NCBI GenBank assembly: GCA_029260155.1
Contig: JAJDDU010000171.1
Coordinates: 1 to 16,295, forward strand
Length of the DNA: 16,295 nucleotides
Source of the DNA: Phycisphaerae bacterium
GTDB taxonomy: Bacteria; Planctomycetota; Phycisphaerae; UBA1845
Reading direction: 5' to 3'
Part shown: piece after piece, positions 6,964 through 15,026 of the stretch
Position numbering within the stretch: the first letter of the stretch is position 1
Layout of the letters: every line of letters begins with the position of its first letter
Program-made: the position numbers and the translations under genes
Notes under the pieces: model-generated
Told to the model about the DNA's origin: nothing
What the model saw: only the letters and a program-made list of their open reading frames with translations
Databases searched by the model: none

Positions 6964-8166
6964 TTAAGAGCGTGGAGCCGACACAACGCCCTCCGCCGCG
7001 AGCGCAGCCACATCGCCTTCCGTAAGACCGCTTTCCGCCAGGATGGATCCGGTGTCCTGGTTGTGGCGCGGTGCAAAGCTGTACTCCGACGCTGCTTGAT
7101 CGAGGTCGACCGCCGGAGGAGGGAGCCTGATGATCTTGCCGTCGGGGCGGCGCGTTGTCGTGAGAACCGGCGCGATCGCCGCCATGTCGCGCACTTGCTG
7201 AACGGTGTGAATCGGCGCGTGCGGTATCTTACTTTGTAAGAAACCACTCATCAGTTCCTCGGCGGAACACCTGGCCGTTACTCTAGCGATGTCCTCATGA
7301 ATCGCCGCGCGCTGCGAATGGCGGCCTGCGTTTGTGCGGCGAATCTCGTTGCCCAACGACTGGAACTTCGGGAGTTCGATCAATCGCTTCCACTGCAAGT
7401 CGTTGCCGATGGCGATCAAAATGTGCCCGTCCAGCGTCGGATAGACGTTGACGGGAATGAACTTCCTGTGTTCGTTGCCGCAGCGCGTCACTTCGAGCGC
7501 ATCGCAATCGCAATCGAGCAGCGGAAGCGTGGTGATCAGCCAGGAGGCTGCGGCTTGCAGCATGGAGACGTGGATGGCTTGGCCCTTGCCGGTCTCTGCC
7601 AATTCGGCGAGCGCCAGGCAGACGCTCGCGTAGACCTCATCACCCGCCTTGAGGTCGACGATGGGTATGCCCGACAGCATCGGCGGTCCATCGGGCTCGC
7701 CGGTCACCTCCATGAAACCTGCCATCGCCTGGATGGCGGGATCGTACCCCGGCGTGTTCGGATGTTGCGGGCCCATTGCGGAAATGCCGGCCCAGATGAT
7801 GTCCGACTTGGCGGCCTTGAGCGTCTCGTAGTCGATACCCAGCGTCTGATACCGCGCGGGTAGCGTGTTGCAGCAGAAGATGTCGACATTCAGATTGGTG
7901 ATCAACGTCTTGAGCAGCTCACGACCCTTGGGATGCTTGAGGTTCAGCGCGATGGCTTCCTTTCCCACGTTCGGCGCAATGAAGTAGGAGCGCCGGTCGT
8001 CATCCGCGACCATGCCGCCGATGTAGCGGTTGGGATCGCCAGGTAGGTTCGCTCCGTCGGAAATGGACTCCAACCGGATGACGCGCCACCCCAGTTGTAC
8101 AAACCGCAGCGTTGCGTAACTCAGGGAGAGCGCCTGTTCCATCGAGATGACTGTGCGGCGCTTCAT
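6964..8166 (-). CDS. Class III (CaiB/BaiF) CoA-transferase
   Basis: Family III CoA-transferase, 400 residues, the usual length for the formyl-CoA transferase/CaiB type. These enzymes move CoA between carboxylic acids through an aspartyl-CoA thioester. Seen: the N-terminal GWRVIRLES segment (26-34), then GKEAIALNLKHPKGRELLKTL (68-88, KxxxALNLK region), SDIIWAGISAMGP (121-133), YDPAIQAMAGFM (141-152) and SGIPIVDLKAGDEVYA (165-180), where Asp171 is the expected catalytic aspartate. The C-terminal HAPI..VQQV and RHNQDTGSIL segments also fit. The start is ATG 8166, overlapping the stop of the molybdopterin-subunit gene as ATGA; the longer reading frame would add 22 unrelated residues. As last gene of the operon it probably makes or recycles the CoA ester used by the neighbours. 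Its acid substrate is unknown. Confidence 0.9.
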   Translation of the reverse strand: MKRRTVISMEQALSLSYATLRFVQLGWRVIRLESISDGANLPGDPNRYIGGMVADDDRRSYFIAPNVGKEAIALNLKHPKGRELLKTLITNLNVDIFCCNTLPARYQTLGIDYETLKAAKSDIIWAGISAMGPQHPNTPGYDPAIQAMAGFMEVTGEPDGPPMLSGIPIVDLKAGDEVYASVCLALAELAETGKGQAIHVSMLQAAASWLITTLPLLDCDCDALEVTRCGNEHRKFIPVNVYPTLDGHILIAIGNDLQWKRLIELPKFQSLGNEIRRTNAGRHSQRAAIHEDIARVTARCSAEELMSGFLQSKIPHAPIHTVQQVRDMAAIAPVLTTTRRPDGKIIRLPPPAVDLDQAASEYSFAPRHNQDTGSILAESGLTEGDVAALAAEGVVSAPRS

Positions 8167-10484
8167 GGGCAGTGCCCACCACACTGCTTCAACCCACGCA
8201 AGACTATCTCCGGGGTAAGCGGCAACTCGCAAAACCGAACACCGGTGGCGTTGTACAAGGCGTTGACGATCGCGGCGGCTGTACAGATGGCCGGCGCTTC
8301 ACCGACACCCTTCGCCCCGACCGGCCCCTCGGGATCGTTCGTCTCGATGAAGTGCATGTCAACTACCGGTATTTCCGGAGCAGTGACCAGCTTGTAGTCC
8401 CGGAAGCTGGGGTTCTTCATTCGGCCATCCTTCACGATCAGGTGCTCCGCGATCGCGTACCCCATGCCCATCACCACGCCGCCCTCGATCTGACCTTCGA
8501 TGCTCAGCGCGTTGATCACCTTGCCAACGTCGTGGGCCGATGTCACCTTCAGTATGCGGATGACGCCAGTGCCGGTATCGACCTCCAACTCCACAACTTG
8601 CGTGCCGAACGCATAGGAGGCCGATACATCGCCCTTGAATTCGCTGTCTTGCATGACGCTTGGCGGCTCGTAGTAGTCGGAGGTCATGACCACCTCGGCC
8701 TTGCGGGCGAAGTGCAGCGAACGTATGAGTTTGCCGAGTTCCAGAAGCGACTCGCCGCTGTCACTCCTTACCACCAAGCCCTTCCGCAAGTCGAGCGTTT
8801 CGGGATCGACCTTCAGTTTTTCGCCGGCAGCTATGAGCAGTTTGTCCCTGGCTTTGCGGGCGGCGCCCCGCGCGGAATTCCCGGCAATGAACGTTGTGCG
8901 GCTGGCGTGGACGCCCACATCCCAGGGCGTGATTTCAGTATCGCTGTTGATCACCGTGATGGCGGAGACCGGAAGGCCGAGTTCCTCGCCGACCAACTGC
9001 GCGATGACCGTTTCGGATCCCTGACCTATCTCGGTGGACCCCGTAATCACCGTGACATGTGCGTGATCGTCAACTTTCAGAATCGTACCGCAACCGTCCG
9101 AACGATAGATCTTCGCCCCGCCGCCGACATGGAGCAGCGACGCCATCCCGATGCCGCGTTTGACAGCGCTGCCCGTGCGCGTCGGCGCGGCTTGAGTTTC
9201 TCGATTCGCATCATGCTTTGCGAGAAATCCGCTCTTCTCAGTCGTGATGCTCAAGCACTCAGACAGGCCACAGGTGTGAAATACCATGCCCTGTGGCGTG
9301 GTTTCTTCCGGCTGCTGAGCGTTGTGCATCCGAAATGCCAGAGGGTCCATGCCCACCGCTTCAGCCAGCTTGTCCATGTGCGACTCGACGGCAAACGTCG
9401 CCTGCAGATTACCGAAACCGCGGAACGAACCGCTGTACGGATTGTTCGTGTACACGACGGTGGTGTGATATTGGCAGTGCGGCACGCGATACAGAGAGGA
9501 TATCGTTTGCATGATTACAAAGGGAGTGGTCGCGCCCCATGATGTATACCCGCCGTTGTCGTGCAGCGTCCGACAATTTCGAAAGGTGAGCGTGCCGTCG
9601 CTCTTCACACCACTGCGCAGGACCAGCTCCACCGGCTGGCGAGTCGGCGAAGCGAGGAATTCCTCTTCCCTTGTGAACAGCACACGGACCGGTCGACGGG
9701 TGGCCCGCGCCAGGAAGATGCAGATCGGCTCAAACGGATAGATGTCCAACTTGCTGCCGAACGCCCCGCCGATCACCGGCTGAATCACGCGGATTTTTTC
9801 GGGCGGAACGGCGATGACCGGCGCGATCTCTTTCTTGTATAGGAACGGAACTTGTGTTTGGGAGTGCACGGTGAGGTTTCCCTCGGAATCGAATTGCGCG
9901 ATCGCGCCGCTGACCCCCATGCAGCAATGCGTCACGAAGTGCAACCGGTAGTTGTCCTCGATCACTACATCCGACTCGGCCTCACCCTGCGCGACGTCGC
10001 CATGGTGATAGTCATAGGTGAATGGAATGTTTTTCGGATGCTGCTCATGGATGATGGGCGCTCCGTCCTCAAGAGCCTCCGCCGGTGAGAACACGGCCGG
10101 CAAATCCTCGTATTCGACTCTAATCAGCTTGAGCGCCTGTTCTGCGATGTCTTCCGTTTCGGCAGCCACGGCAGCAATCTCGTCTCGCTCGCAGCGGACC
10201 TTGTCCCCTTTGAGCGGCGGGTTGTCCTTGCCGTGGCCGAGCCCCACGCCGGGGGTGTCGGCCGCCGTCAGGACCGCGTGAACTCCGGGTAGAGCCTTCG
10301 CCTCGGTCGTGTCGATACGGACAATTCGCGCATGCACGCGCTCGCTGCGCCGGATCTTGCCAACCAACATCCCCGGCAGCTCAATATCATGGATGTACTG
10401 TGCTGCCCCTGTCACCTTCTTCGGAGCATCGAGCTTGGGCACGCGCTTGCCGATCAGTGTTTCTTTCTCGATGAGCGCGGTCAT
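8163..10484 (-). CDS. Xanthine-dehydrogenase-family molybdopterin subunit
   Basis: Large catalytic subunit of a molybdenum hydroxylase, 773 residues. Seen: N-terminal GKRVPKLDAPKKVTGAAQYIHDI (12-34), cofactor-binding GGAFGSK at 239-245, TREEEF at 271-276, GSFRGFGNLQ at 352-361, GQGSETV at 488-494, and GAKGVGEAP at 723-731 with Glu729 as the expected base next to molybdenum. The CO-dehydrogenase signature AYRCSFR is replaced by SGSFRG, so this is not a form I CO dehydrogenase. Size and the accompanying FAD (290 aa) and iron-sulfur (165 aa) subunits fit the three-subunit group that includes nicotinate, quinoline and 4-hydroxybenzoyl-CoA enzymes. The segment around 185-190 reads THCCMG where many relatives have H..(M/L)EP. 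It overlaps the small subunit by ATGA. The substrate is probably an N-heterocycle or acyl-CoA, but this is not determined. Confidence 0.9.
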   Translation of the reverse strand: MTALIEKETLIGKRVPKLDAPKKVTGAAQYIHDIELPGMLVGKIRRSERVHARIVRIDTTEAKALPGVHAVLTAADTPGVGLGHGKDNPPLKGDKVRCERDEIAAVAAETEDIAEQALKLIRVEYEDLPAVFSPAEALEDGAPIIHEQHPKNIPFTYDYHHGDVAQGEAESDVVIEDNYRLHFVTHCCMGVSGAIAQFDSEGNLTVHSQTQVPFLYKKEIAPVIAVPPEKIRVIQPVIGGAFGSKLDIYPFEPICIFLARATRRPVRVLFTREEEFLASPTRQPVELVLRSGVKSDGTLTFRNCRTLHDNGGYTSWGATTPFVIMQTISSLYRVPHCQYHTTVVYTNNPYSGSFRGFGNLQATFAVESHMDKLAEAVGMDPLAFRMHNAQQPEETTPQGMVFHTCGLSECLSITTEKSGFLAKHDANRETQAAPTRTGSAVKRGIGMASLLHVGGGAKIYRSDGCGTILKVDDHAHVTVITGSTEIGQGSETVIAQLVGEELGLPVSAITVINSDTEITPWDVGVHASRTTFIAGNSARGAARKARDKLLIAAGEKLKVDPETLDLRKGLVVRSDSGESLLELGKLIRSLHFARKAEVVMTSDYYEPPSVMQDSEFKGDVSASYAFGTQVVELEVDTGTGVIRILKVTSAHDVGKVINALSIEGQIEGGVVMGMGYAIAEHLIVKDGRMKNPSFRDYKLVTAPEIPVVDMHFIETNDPEGPVGAKGVGEAPAICTAAAIVNALYNATGVRFCELPLTPEIVLRGLKQCGGHCP

Positions 10485-10978
10485 GAGTGTTCCTTCGGCG
10501 CTGAGCGGTTGCTATCCAGAGCTGTCGCAATGGCATCAATGACCTTGTGATATCCGGTGCATCGACAAAGGTTGCCTTCGATGCCTCGTTTGATCTGTTC
10601 GACGCTAATATCCGGGCTCCGATTCAGAAGGCTCGTGCCCTGCATGATCAAGCCGGGTGTGCAAAATCCGCACTGGGTCGCCCCGCACGAGACAAACGCA
10701 CGTTGCATCGTGGACAGCCCGTCCTCAGTCTGTACGCCCTCGATCGTGGTCAGCTCCCGGCCGTGGCAGTCGACCGCAAACATCAGGCAGGCGTTCACGG
10801 CCACTCCGTCGACCAGAATCGTGCACGCTCCACATTCACCTTCGCCACATCCGTATTTGGTTCCGGTTAACTTCAGCCGGTCGCGGAGCATGGTCAGCGT
10901 GTCCGTTGTGACCGGCACGTCAACACACACTGCACCGCCGTTGAGCGTGAAGCTAATCTCTTGTTTGATGCACTTCAT
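10481..10978 (-). CDS. [2Fe-2S] subunit of the molybdenum hydroxylase
   Basis: Small electron-transfer subunit with two [2Fe-2S] clusters, 165 residues, as in CoxS/HcrC-type proteins. The plant-ferredoxin-like cluster uses Cys44, 49, 52 and 64 (CGEGECGAC then NAC). The second, helical-domain cluster uses Cys103, 106, 138 and 140 (QCGFC and LCRC). All eight ligands are present, so the electron path from molybdenum to FAD looks intact. The start ATG 10978 overlaps the FAD-subunit gene by 26 bases, and its stop overlaps the large-subunit start as ATGA. The subunit order FAD, iron-sulfur, molybdopterin is one of the usual orders for this enzyme class. Confidence 0.94.
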   Translation of the reverse strand: MKCIKQEISFTLNGGAVCVDVPVTTDTLTMLRDRLKLTGTKYGCGEGECGACTILVDGVAVNACLMFAVDCHGRELTTIEGVQTEDGLSTMQRAFVSCGATQCGFCTPGLIMQGTSLLNRSPDISVEQIKRGIEGNLCRCTGYHKVIDAIATALDSNRSAPKEHS

Positions 10979-11825
10979 GCAGCATCCGTTCCATCAATTC
11001 ACGAATCAAATGCGTTCGATACCACGCCGATGCCCGCACATCGGAAATCGGCGACACCTCCTGCTCAGCCACCTGCGCGATGTCCGAAATGCGGTCACCG
11101 TCCAGTTCGACGTGTACGAGCGCGGCCTCAGTATTGCGCCCGCGAATCGGCGTTGGCGCAACTGCCCCAAACGCGACCCGAGCATCTTTAAAGCAACCGT
11201 TCTCCTTCACGCCCGCAAGGCCGACGGAGACGACGGCGATATCCAGCGCCGGCCTGGTGCCGAACTTGCGGAATCTGCCCACGGTGTGCGGCTTGGGAAC
11301 CGGAAACTGCACGGCCGCCAAAACCTCAGCATCCTCAATGCAGGTCTTTCCGGGGCCGGTGAAGAAATCACAGAGTGGCATGCGACGACGCGCCACGCAA
11401 GCGTTTCGCCACGACGCCAATTCGACTTCGGCATCGAGCACCAACAATGGAATGATCATGTCACCGGCGGGAGAAGCGTTGCAGATGTTGCCGCCGAGCG
11501 TGGCTGCGTTGCGCACCTGCCCACTGGCAAAGCAATCCGCAGCCTGAACTACCACGGAAGCCACCTGCTTGAGAAACGCGCAATCGAGAATGTCAGCGAC
11601 TGACGTCAGTCCCCCGATGCGGACGACACCGTTCGATTCGCTGATGCCCCGAAGATCGGCCAGGCGGTTTATGTTGATCAGCGTCGGTCGAACCGGGCGC
11701 GCACCGACGCGCATCTGTGGTACCACATCCGTCCCACCCGCGAACATCGTCGCCGGCCCCTCGGCGAGGATCTGCGTCAGCTCGGGGAGCGATTCAGGGG
11801 CTTCGTATCGTTCGACATTCGCCAT
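10953..11825 (-). CDS. FAD-binding subunit of the molybdenum hydroxylase
   Basis: Medium subunit (CoxM-like, PCMH-type FAD domain), 290 residues. It passes electrons from the iron-sulfur clusters to an external acceptor. The two FAD pyrophosphate-binding motifs are visible: FAGGTDVVPQMR at 28-39, and RNAATLGGNICNASPAGD at 105-122. The C-terminal CO-dehydrogenase flavoprotein domain follows (FRKFGTRPALDIAVVSV onward). The length shows no room for the roughly 40-residue insertion that carries the extra [4Fe-4S] cluster in 4-hydroxybenzoyl-CoA reductase beta subunits, which argues for a plain hydroxylase rather than a low-potential reductase. It begins 54 bases after the mutase gene; that gap holds an AGCTAGCT palindrome but no terminator, so the genes are probably co-transcribed. 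Confidence 0.92.
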   Translation of the reverse strand: MANVERYEAPESLPELTQILAEGPATMFAGGTDVVPQMRVGARPVRPTLININRLADLRGISESNGVVRIGGLTSVADILDCAFLKQVASVVVQAADCFASGQVRNAATLGGNICNASPAGDMIIPLLVLDAEVELASWRNACVARRRMPLCDFFTGPGKTCIEDAEVLAAVQFPVPKPHTVGRFRKFGTRPALDIAVVSVGLAGVKENGCFKDARVAFGAVAPTPIRGRNTEAALVHVELDGDRISDIAQVAEQEVSPISDVRASAWYRTHLIRELMERMLHEVHQTRD

Positions 11826-11879
11826 GCTTCTACCGTTGAGATTGCCAGCTAGCTCGCGCGTCCAAATATGAACGTACGC

Positions 11880-13490
11880 CTAGAAACGCAACGGCTCCTC
11901 ATATCGGCCGTACACTTCGACCAAACACGCCGTCAGCTCGCCGACCGTGGCATAAGCTTTGACCGCGTCGATGATGCCGGGCATGACATTTCGCCCGGCG
12001 GATGCGTCGTCGCGAACCTTCCGCAGCGTGCGTTTCACGTCGTCGCTGTTTCGTTCGTTTCGGATACACTCCAAGCGCCGGATCCGATCGGCGTAAGCGC
12101 TTTCGCTGAACGAATGAAACTCGACCTGCGGCTGCTCCTCTTCGACGCGATAGCAGTTCTTCCCGACCTTACGAATCTCGCCGCGCTCGAGCTTCTTCTC
12201 CCTTTCGTAGGCCTGTTTCGATACTTCATTCTGGATGTGACCCTCGGCGATGCCGCGAACGATTCCGCCCTGCTCATCGACTCTCTTCATCTCCGCCGAA
12301 ATCTCCTCTTCCATCTGATTGGTCAAGGTTTCGACGTAATACGATCCCGCGAGCGGATCGACGGTATCGCACAGGCCCATTTCTTCCACCAGGATCTGCA
12401 TCGTACGCAGCGAGACCCGTGCCGCCTTCTCCGACGGAATCGTGTAGGCCTCATCGTAACAGCATAAGGCCATCGTCTGCGTTCCAGACAGAGCGCTGAT
12501 CAGCGCGTAGTATGCACCACGAACGATGTTGTTCTCGGGCTGCTCGATGGTCAACCCAGCCCCCCCGCCGCCGGCGATCATGCGCATCCACATCGAGCGC
12601 GGGTCTTGGGCCTCGTATTCGTGCTTGATGATCTTCGCCCAGCTCCGCCGTCCCGCGCGAAACTTGGCGACCTGCTCGAACAGATTGCCGTATAGATCAA
12701 AGTTAAACGACAGCCGCGACGCGAAATCGTCGATTTTCAGACCTCTCTCCAGCAGATGATCGATATACGCCCTTGCGATGCAGAACGCGTAGGCCATTTC
12801 CTGAACCGGAGTGGCTCCGGATTCGCGGATGTGGTAGCCGCACACACTCACCGGGCTGTAGAGCGGGGCGTGTTCAGCGCAGTACAAAACCGTATCGCCG
12901 ACAAGCTTGATCGACGACTCAACCGGGAAAATCCACGTGCCACGACCGATGAATTCTTTAAGGATATCGTTCTGCGCGGTGCCACGCAGTTTTCGGATGT
13001 CGTAGCCTCGCTTCTGGGCAACGGCGAAATACATGGCGATCAGAATAGCCGCCGCTCCGTTGATGGTGAGAGAGACCGTGATTTTCTCGAGGTCAATCCC
13101 GTCGAACGCGGTCTCTACATCCTCCAGCGTATCGACCGCCATCCCCACGCGGCCGACCTCTCCCTGAGAGGCGGGATCGTCTGAGTCCAATCCGTTCTGG
13201 GTCGGCAGATCGAACGCCACGTTCAATCCCGTCTGTCCGTTCTCGATCAGATAGCGAAAACGCCTGTTCGTTTCTTCCGGCTGGCCGAATCCTGCGTATT
13301 GCCGCATAGTCCAGGGACGCTGGCGGTACATGTGCTTGTGAATGCCGCGCGTAAAAGGAAACTCGCCGGGGTTGCCGATATCGTCGCTGCCGCCGCTGGC
13401 CTCGACGTCGGCCGGCGTGTACACCGGCTTGATTTCCATCGCCGACTCGTTGACCAGCGGTTTGATTTCCGGCTCGCTCTTGCGGCTCAT
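11880..13490 (-). CDS. Methylmalonyl-CoA-mutase-type large subunit
   Basis: Catalytic TIM-barrel subunit of an adenosylcobalamin-dependent acyl-CoA mutase, 536 residues, without its own B12 domain. Seen: FPFTRGIHKHMYRQRPWTMRQYAGFG between 44 and 69, GLNVAFDLPTQNGLDSDDP (88-106), TAQNDILKEFIGRGTWIFP (171-189), and CGYHIRESGAT at 217-227 with the conserved His220. Tyr65 and Arg183 align with Tyr89 and Arg207 of Propionibacterium methylmalonyl-CoA mutase. Isobutyryl-CoA mutase has Phe/Gln there, and 2-hydroxyisobutyryl-CoA mutase has Ile for the Tyr. The substrate therefore probably carries a free carboxylate, methylmalonyl-CoA or a close homologue. It overlaps the B12 subunit gene by ATGA. The usual MeaB-type G-protein chaperone and the epimerase are not in the window. 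Confidence 0.92.
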   Translation of the reverse strand: MSRKSEPEIKPLVNESAMEIKPVYTPADVEASGGSDDIGNPGEFPFTRGIHKHMYRQRPWTMRQYAGFGQPEETNRRFRYLIENGQTGLNVAFDLPTQNGLDSDDPASQGEVGRVGMAVDTLEDVETAFDGIDLEKITVSLTINGAAAILIAMYFAVAQKRGYDIRKLRGTAQNDILKEFIGRGTWIFPVESSIKLVGDTVLYCAEHAPLYSPVSVCGYHIRESGATPVQEMAYAFCIARAYIDHLLERGLKIDDFASRLSFNFDLYGNLFEQVAKFRAGRRSWAKIIKHEYEAQDPRSMWMRMIAGGGGAGLTIEQPENNIVRGAYYALISALSGTQTMALCCYDEAYTIPSEKAARVSLRTMQILVEEMGLCDTVDPLAGSYYVETLTNQMEEEISAEMKRVDEQGGIVRGIAEGHIQNEVSKQAYEREKKLERGEIRKVGKNCYRVEEEQPQVEFHSFSESAYADRIRRLECIRNERNSDDVKRTLRKVRDDASAGRNVMPGIIDAVKAYATVGELTACLVEVYGRYEEPLRF

Positions 13491-13888
13491 CTTGAGTTCT
13501 CACGTATGAAATCGGTGATGGTTTGTAACTGTGTACCGACGGCGAAAATCGCGTCAACGCCGGTTTCTTTCACACGTGCATGATCTCGCTCAGGAATGTT
13601 ACCGCCCACGATCCACAGCAAGTCGCTCAGCCCGCGCTCGCGCAACCGGTCTGACACTCGTACGCAGATCGGGATGTGCGATCCGGAGAGAATCGACAGC
13701 CCCAGCACGTCCGCTTTCTCTTCGGCGACGCTCTGGACGATCTCTTCGGGCGTTTTCTTCAGGCCTGTGTAGACCACATCAAAGCCCGCATCGATCAGTG
13801 ATCGAGCGACGACTTTCGCACCCACGTCGTGGCCGTCCAGGCCGGGCTTGGCCAGCAAGACCCTGATTCTCTTCTCCAGACCGCTCAC
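13487..13888 (-). CDS. B12-binding subunit of the acyl-CoA mutase
   Basis: Small cobalamin-binding subunit, 133 residues, forming the second half of a split mutase (as in archaeal-type methylmalonyl-CoA mutase or IcmB/HcmB). Seen: the base-off B12 motif LDGHDVGAKVV at 17-27, where His20 ligates cobalt; then LSILSGSH (64-71) and WIVGGNIP (92-99), which line the nucleotide tail. The start is GTG 13888, overlapping the acyl-CoA dehydrogenase stop as GTGA; the gene end overlaps the large-subunit start as ATGA, so both mutase chains should be made in step. All expected B12 contacts that I can judge are present. Confidence 0.93.
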   Translation of the reverse strand: MSGLEKRIRVLLAKPGLDGHDVGAKVVARSLIDAGFDVVYTGLKKTPEEIVQSVAEEKADVLGLSILSGSHIPICVRVSDRLRERGLSDLLWIVGGNIPERDHARVKETGVDAIFAVGTQLQTITDFIRENSR

Positions 13889-15015
13889 GTCGTCAAGTCC
13901 TTTGCAATAATCAGCTTGTTGATCTCGCTCGTCCCACCGCCATAGAGCGTGAAGCGAATATCACGCAGGTAGCGCTGAGCGGCGAATTCCTTGGCGTAGC
14001 CGTAGGAGCCAAAGATGCGGGTCGCCTGATCGCAGATCTCAACGGCCCGCTCAGTCGCAAACAGCTTGGCCATCGACGCTTCGCGCATGCACGGCCGGCC
14101 TTGATCCCTCAACCACGCGGCATAGTGGACAAGATGCGTGGCAGCTTCGAGGTTGGTTGCCATCTCGGCGAGTTTCATCTGAATCGCCTGAAACTTGTTG
14201 ACTGGTCTGCCGAACTGCCGGCGCTGCGCCGAGTATTCCAGCGCATCCTGCAATGCCGCGCGGGCCACGCCGTTGGCGAGCGCTCCGGTCATGATCCGAA
14301 TGTCTGCTAGGATTTCTCTCAAGAGGCGCTCGCCTTCACCCTCTTCGCCCAGCCGGTGATCGTCGGGGACGAAACAATCCTCAAGAAACACTTCGGACGT
14401 CGGCAAGGCGCAACAGCCCATTTTTTCGATCGCCCTGCCCACCTTGAGCCCGGCAGTTTCCTTTTCCACAAGGAAGATCGTCAGGCGTTTGTCGTCGCCG
14501 CTGCGGGCGAACACGGTGAAGAAGTCCGCGAGCGGCGCCGACGTGATCCACGTCTTCTGACCGCTAAGCCGATATCCACCATCGACCTTTTCGGCGCGTG
14601 TTGCGATGGCGGACAGATCGCTGCCGGCATCGGGCTCCGTAATACAAATGGTTCCGATCTTCTCTCCACGGATGGCGGGCTTGAGCAGCCGTTCATGGAT
14701 GTCGTCGCTGCCAAGCACAAACAGGAAGTGCGTGCCCATCAGCGACTGCATAGCCGCTCCGGCCGCCACCGAAAGGGAGCCGCGCGCAACTTCGCTGATC
14801 GCCAGGCAGAAGCTCAGGCAGTTCTGCCCCGCACCTCCAACTGCCTCGGGGTAACGCAAGCCGAACAACCCAAGGTCGGCCAGTTCCCCAAAGAGCCCCC
14901 TCGGAAACTCACCGGCTTCGTCAATGGCGGCCGCCACAGGGTTGATCCGCTCATCGCAAAAGCGACCGAACGTATCCCTCAGAAGCCGCTGATCTTGTGA
15001 TAGCTCGAAGTCCAT
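13885..15015 (-). CDS. Acyl-CoA dehydrogenase-family flavoprotein lacking the usual catalytic Glu
   Basis: FAD-dependent acyl-CoA dehydrogenase family protein, 376 residues, full family length. Seen: an N-terminal helical domain, the FAD/substrate motif ICITEPDAGSDLSA (123-136), KTWITSA (154-160), the RRQFGRPVNKFQAIQMKLAEMA stretch between 265 and 286, and the C-terminal RIFGSYGYAKEF and RDIRFTLYGGGTSEI (351-365). The catalytic Glu of medium-chain enzymes (in YEGT) aligns with Gly360. The alternative base position, Glu254 in isovaleryl-CoA dehydrogenase, aligns with Ile239 (ADIR). The protein may act on an unusual substrate, use another base, or do something other than alpha,beta-desaturation. 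The start is ATG 15015, 11 bases after the hydantoinase-type gene. Confidence 0.88.
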   Translation of the reverse strand: MDFELSQDQRLLRDTFGRFCDERINPVAAAIDEAGEFPRGLFGELADLGLFGLRYPEAVGGAGQNCLSFCLAISEVARGSLSVAAGAAMQSLMGTHFLFVLGSDDIHERLLKPAIRGEKIGTICITEPDAGSDLSAIATRAEKVDGGYRLSGQKTWITSAPLADFFTVFARSGDDKRLTIFLVEKETAGLKVGRAIEKMGCCALPTSEVFLEDCFVPDDHRLGEEGEGERLLREILADIRIMTGALANGVARAALQDALEYSAQRRQFGRPVNKFQAIQMKLAEMATNLEAATHLVHYAAWLRDQGRPCMREASMAKLFATERAVEICDQATRIFGSYGYAKEFAAQRYLRDIRFTLYGGGTSEINKLIIAKDLTT

Positions 15016-15026
15016 CTTCTCGTTCT

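Noticed and set aside
8172..9542. 456-codon plus-strand open frame opposite the molybdopterin subunit gene
   Set aside because: It lies wholly antisense to a gene with clear family motifs, resembles no family I know, and long antisense frames are expected in GC-rich coding DNA.
8163..10484. Form I CO dehydrogenase (CoxL) assignment
   Set aside because: The AYRCSFR active-site loop with its copper-binding Cys is absent; the sequence there is SGSFRGFG.
11826..11879. AGCTAGCT palindrome between mutase and FAD-subunit genes as an operator or terminator
   Set aside because: Only eight bases long, with no T-run and no flanking symmetry; expected by chance.
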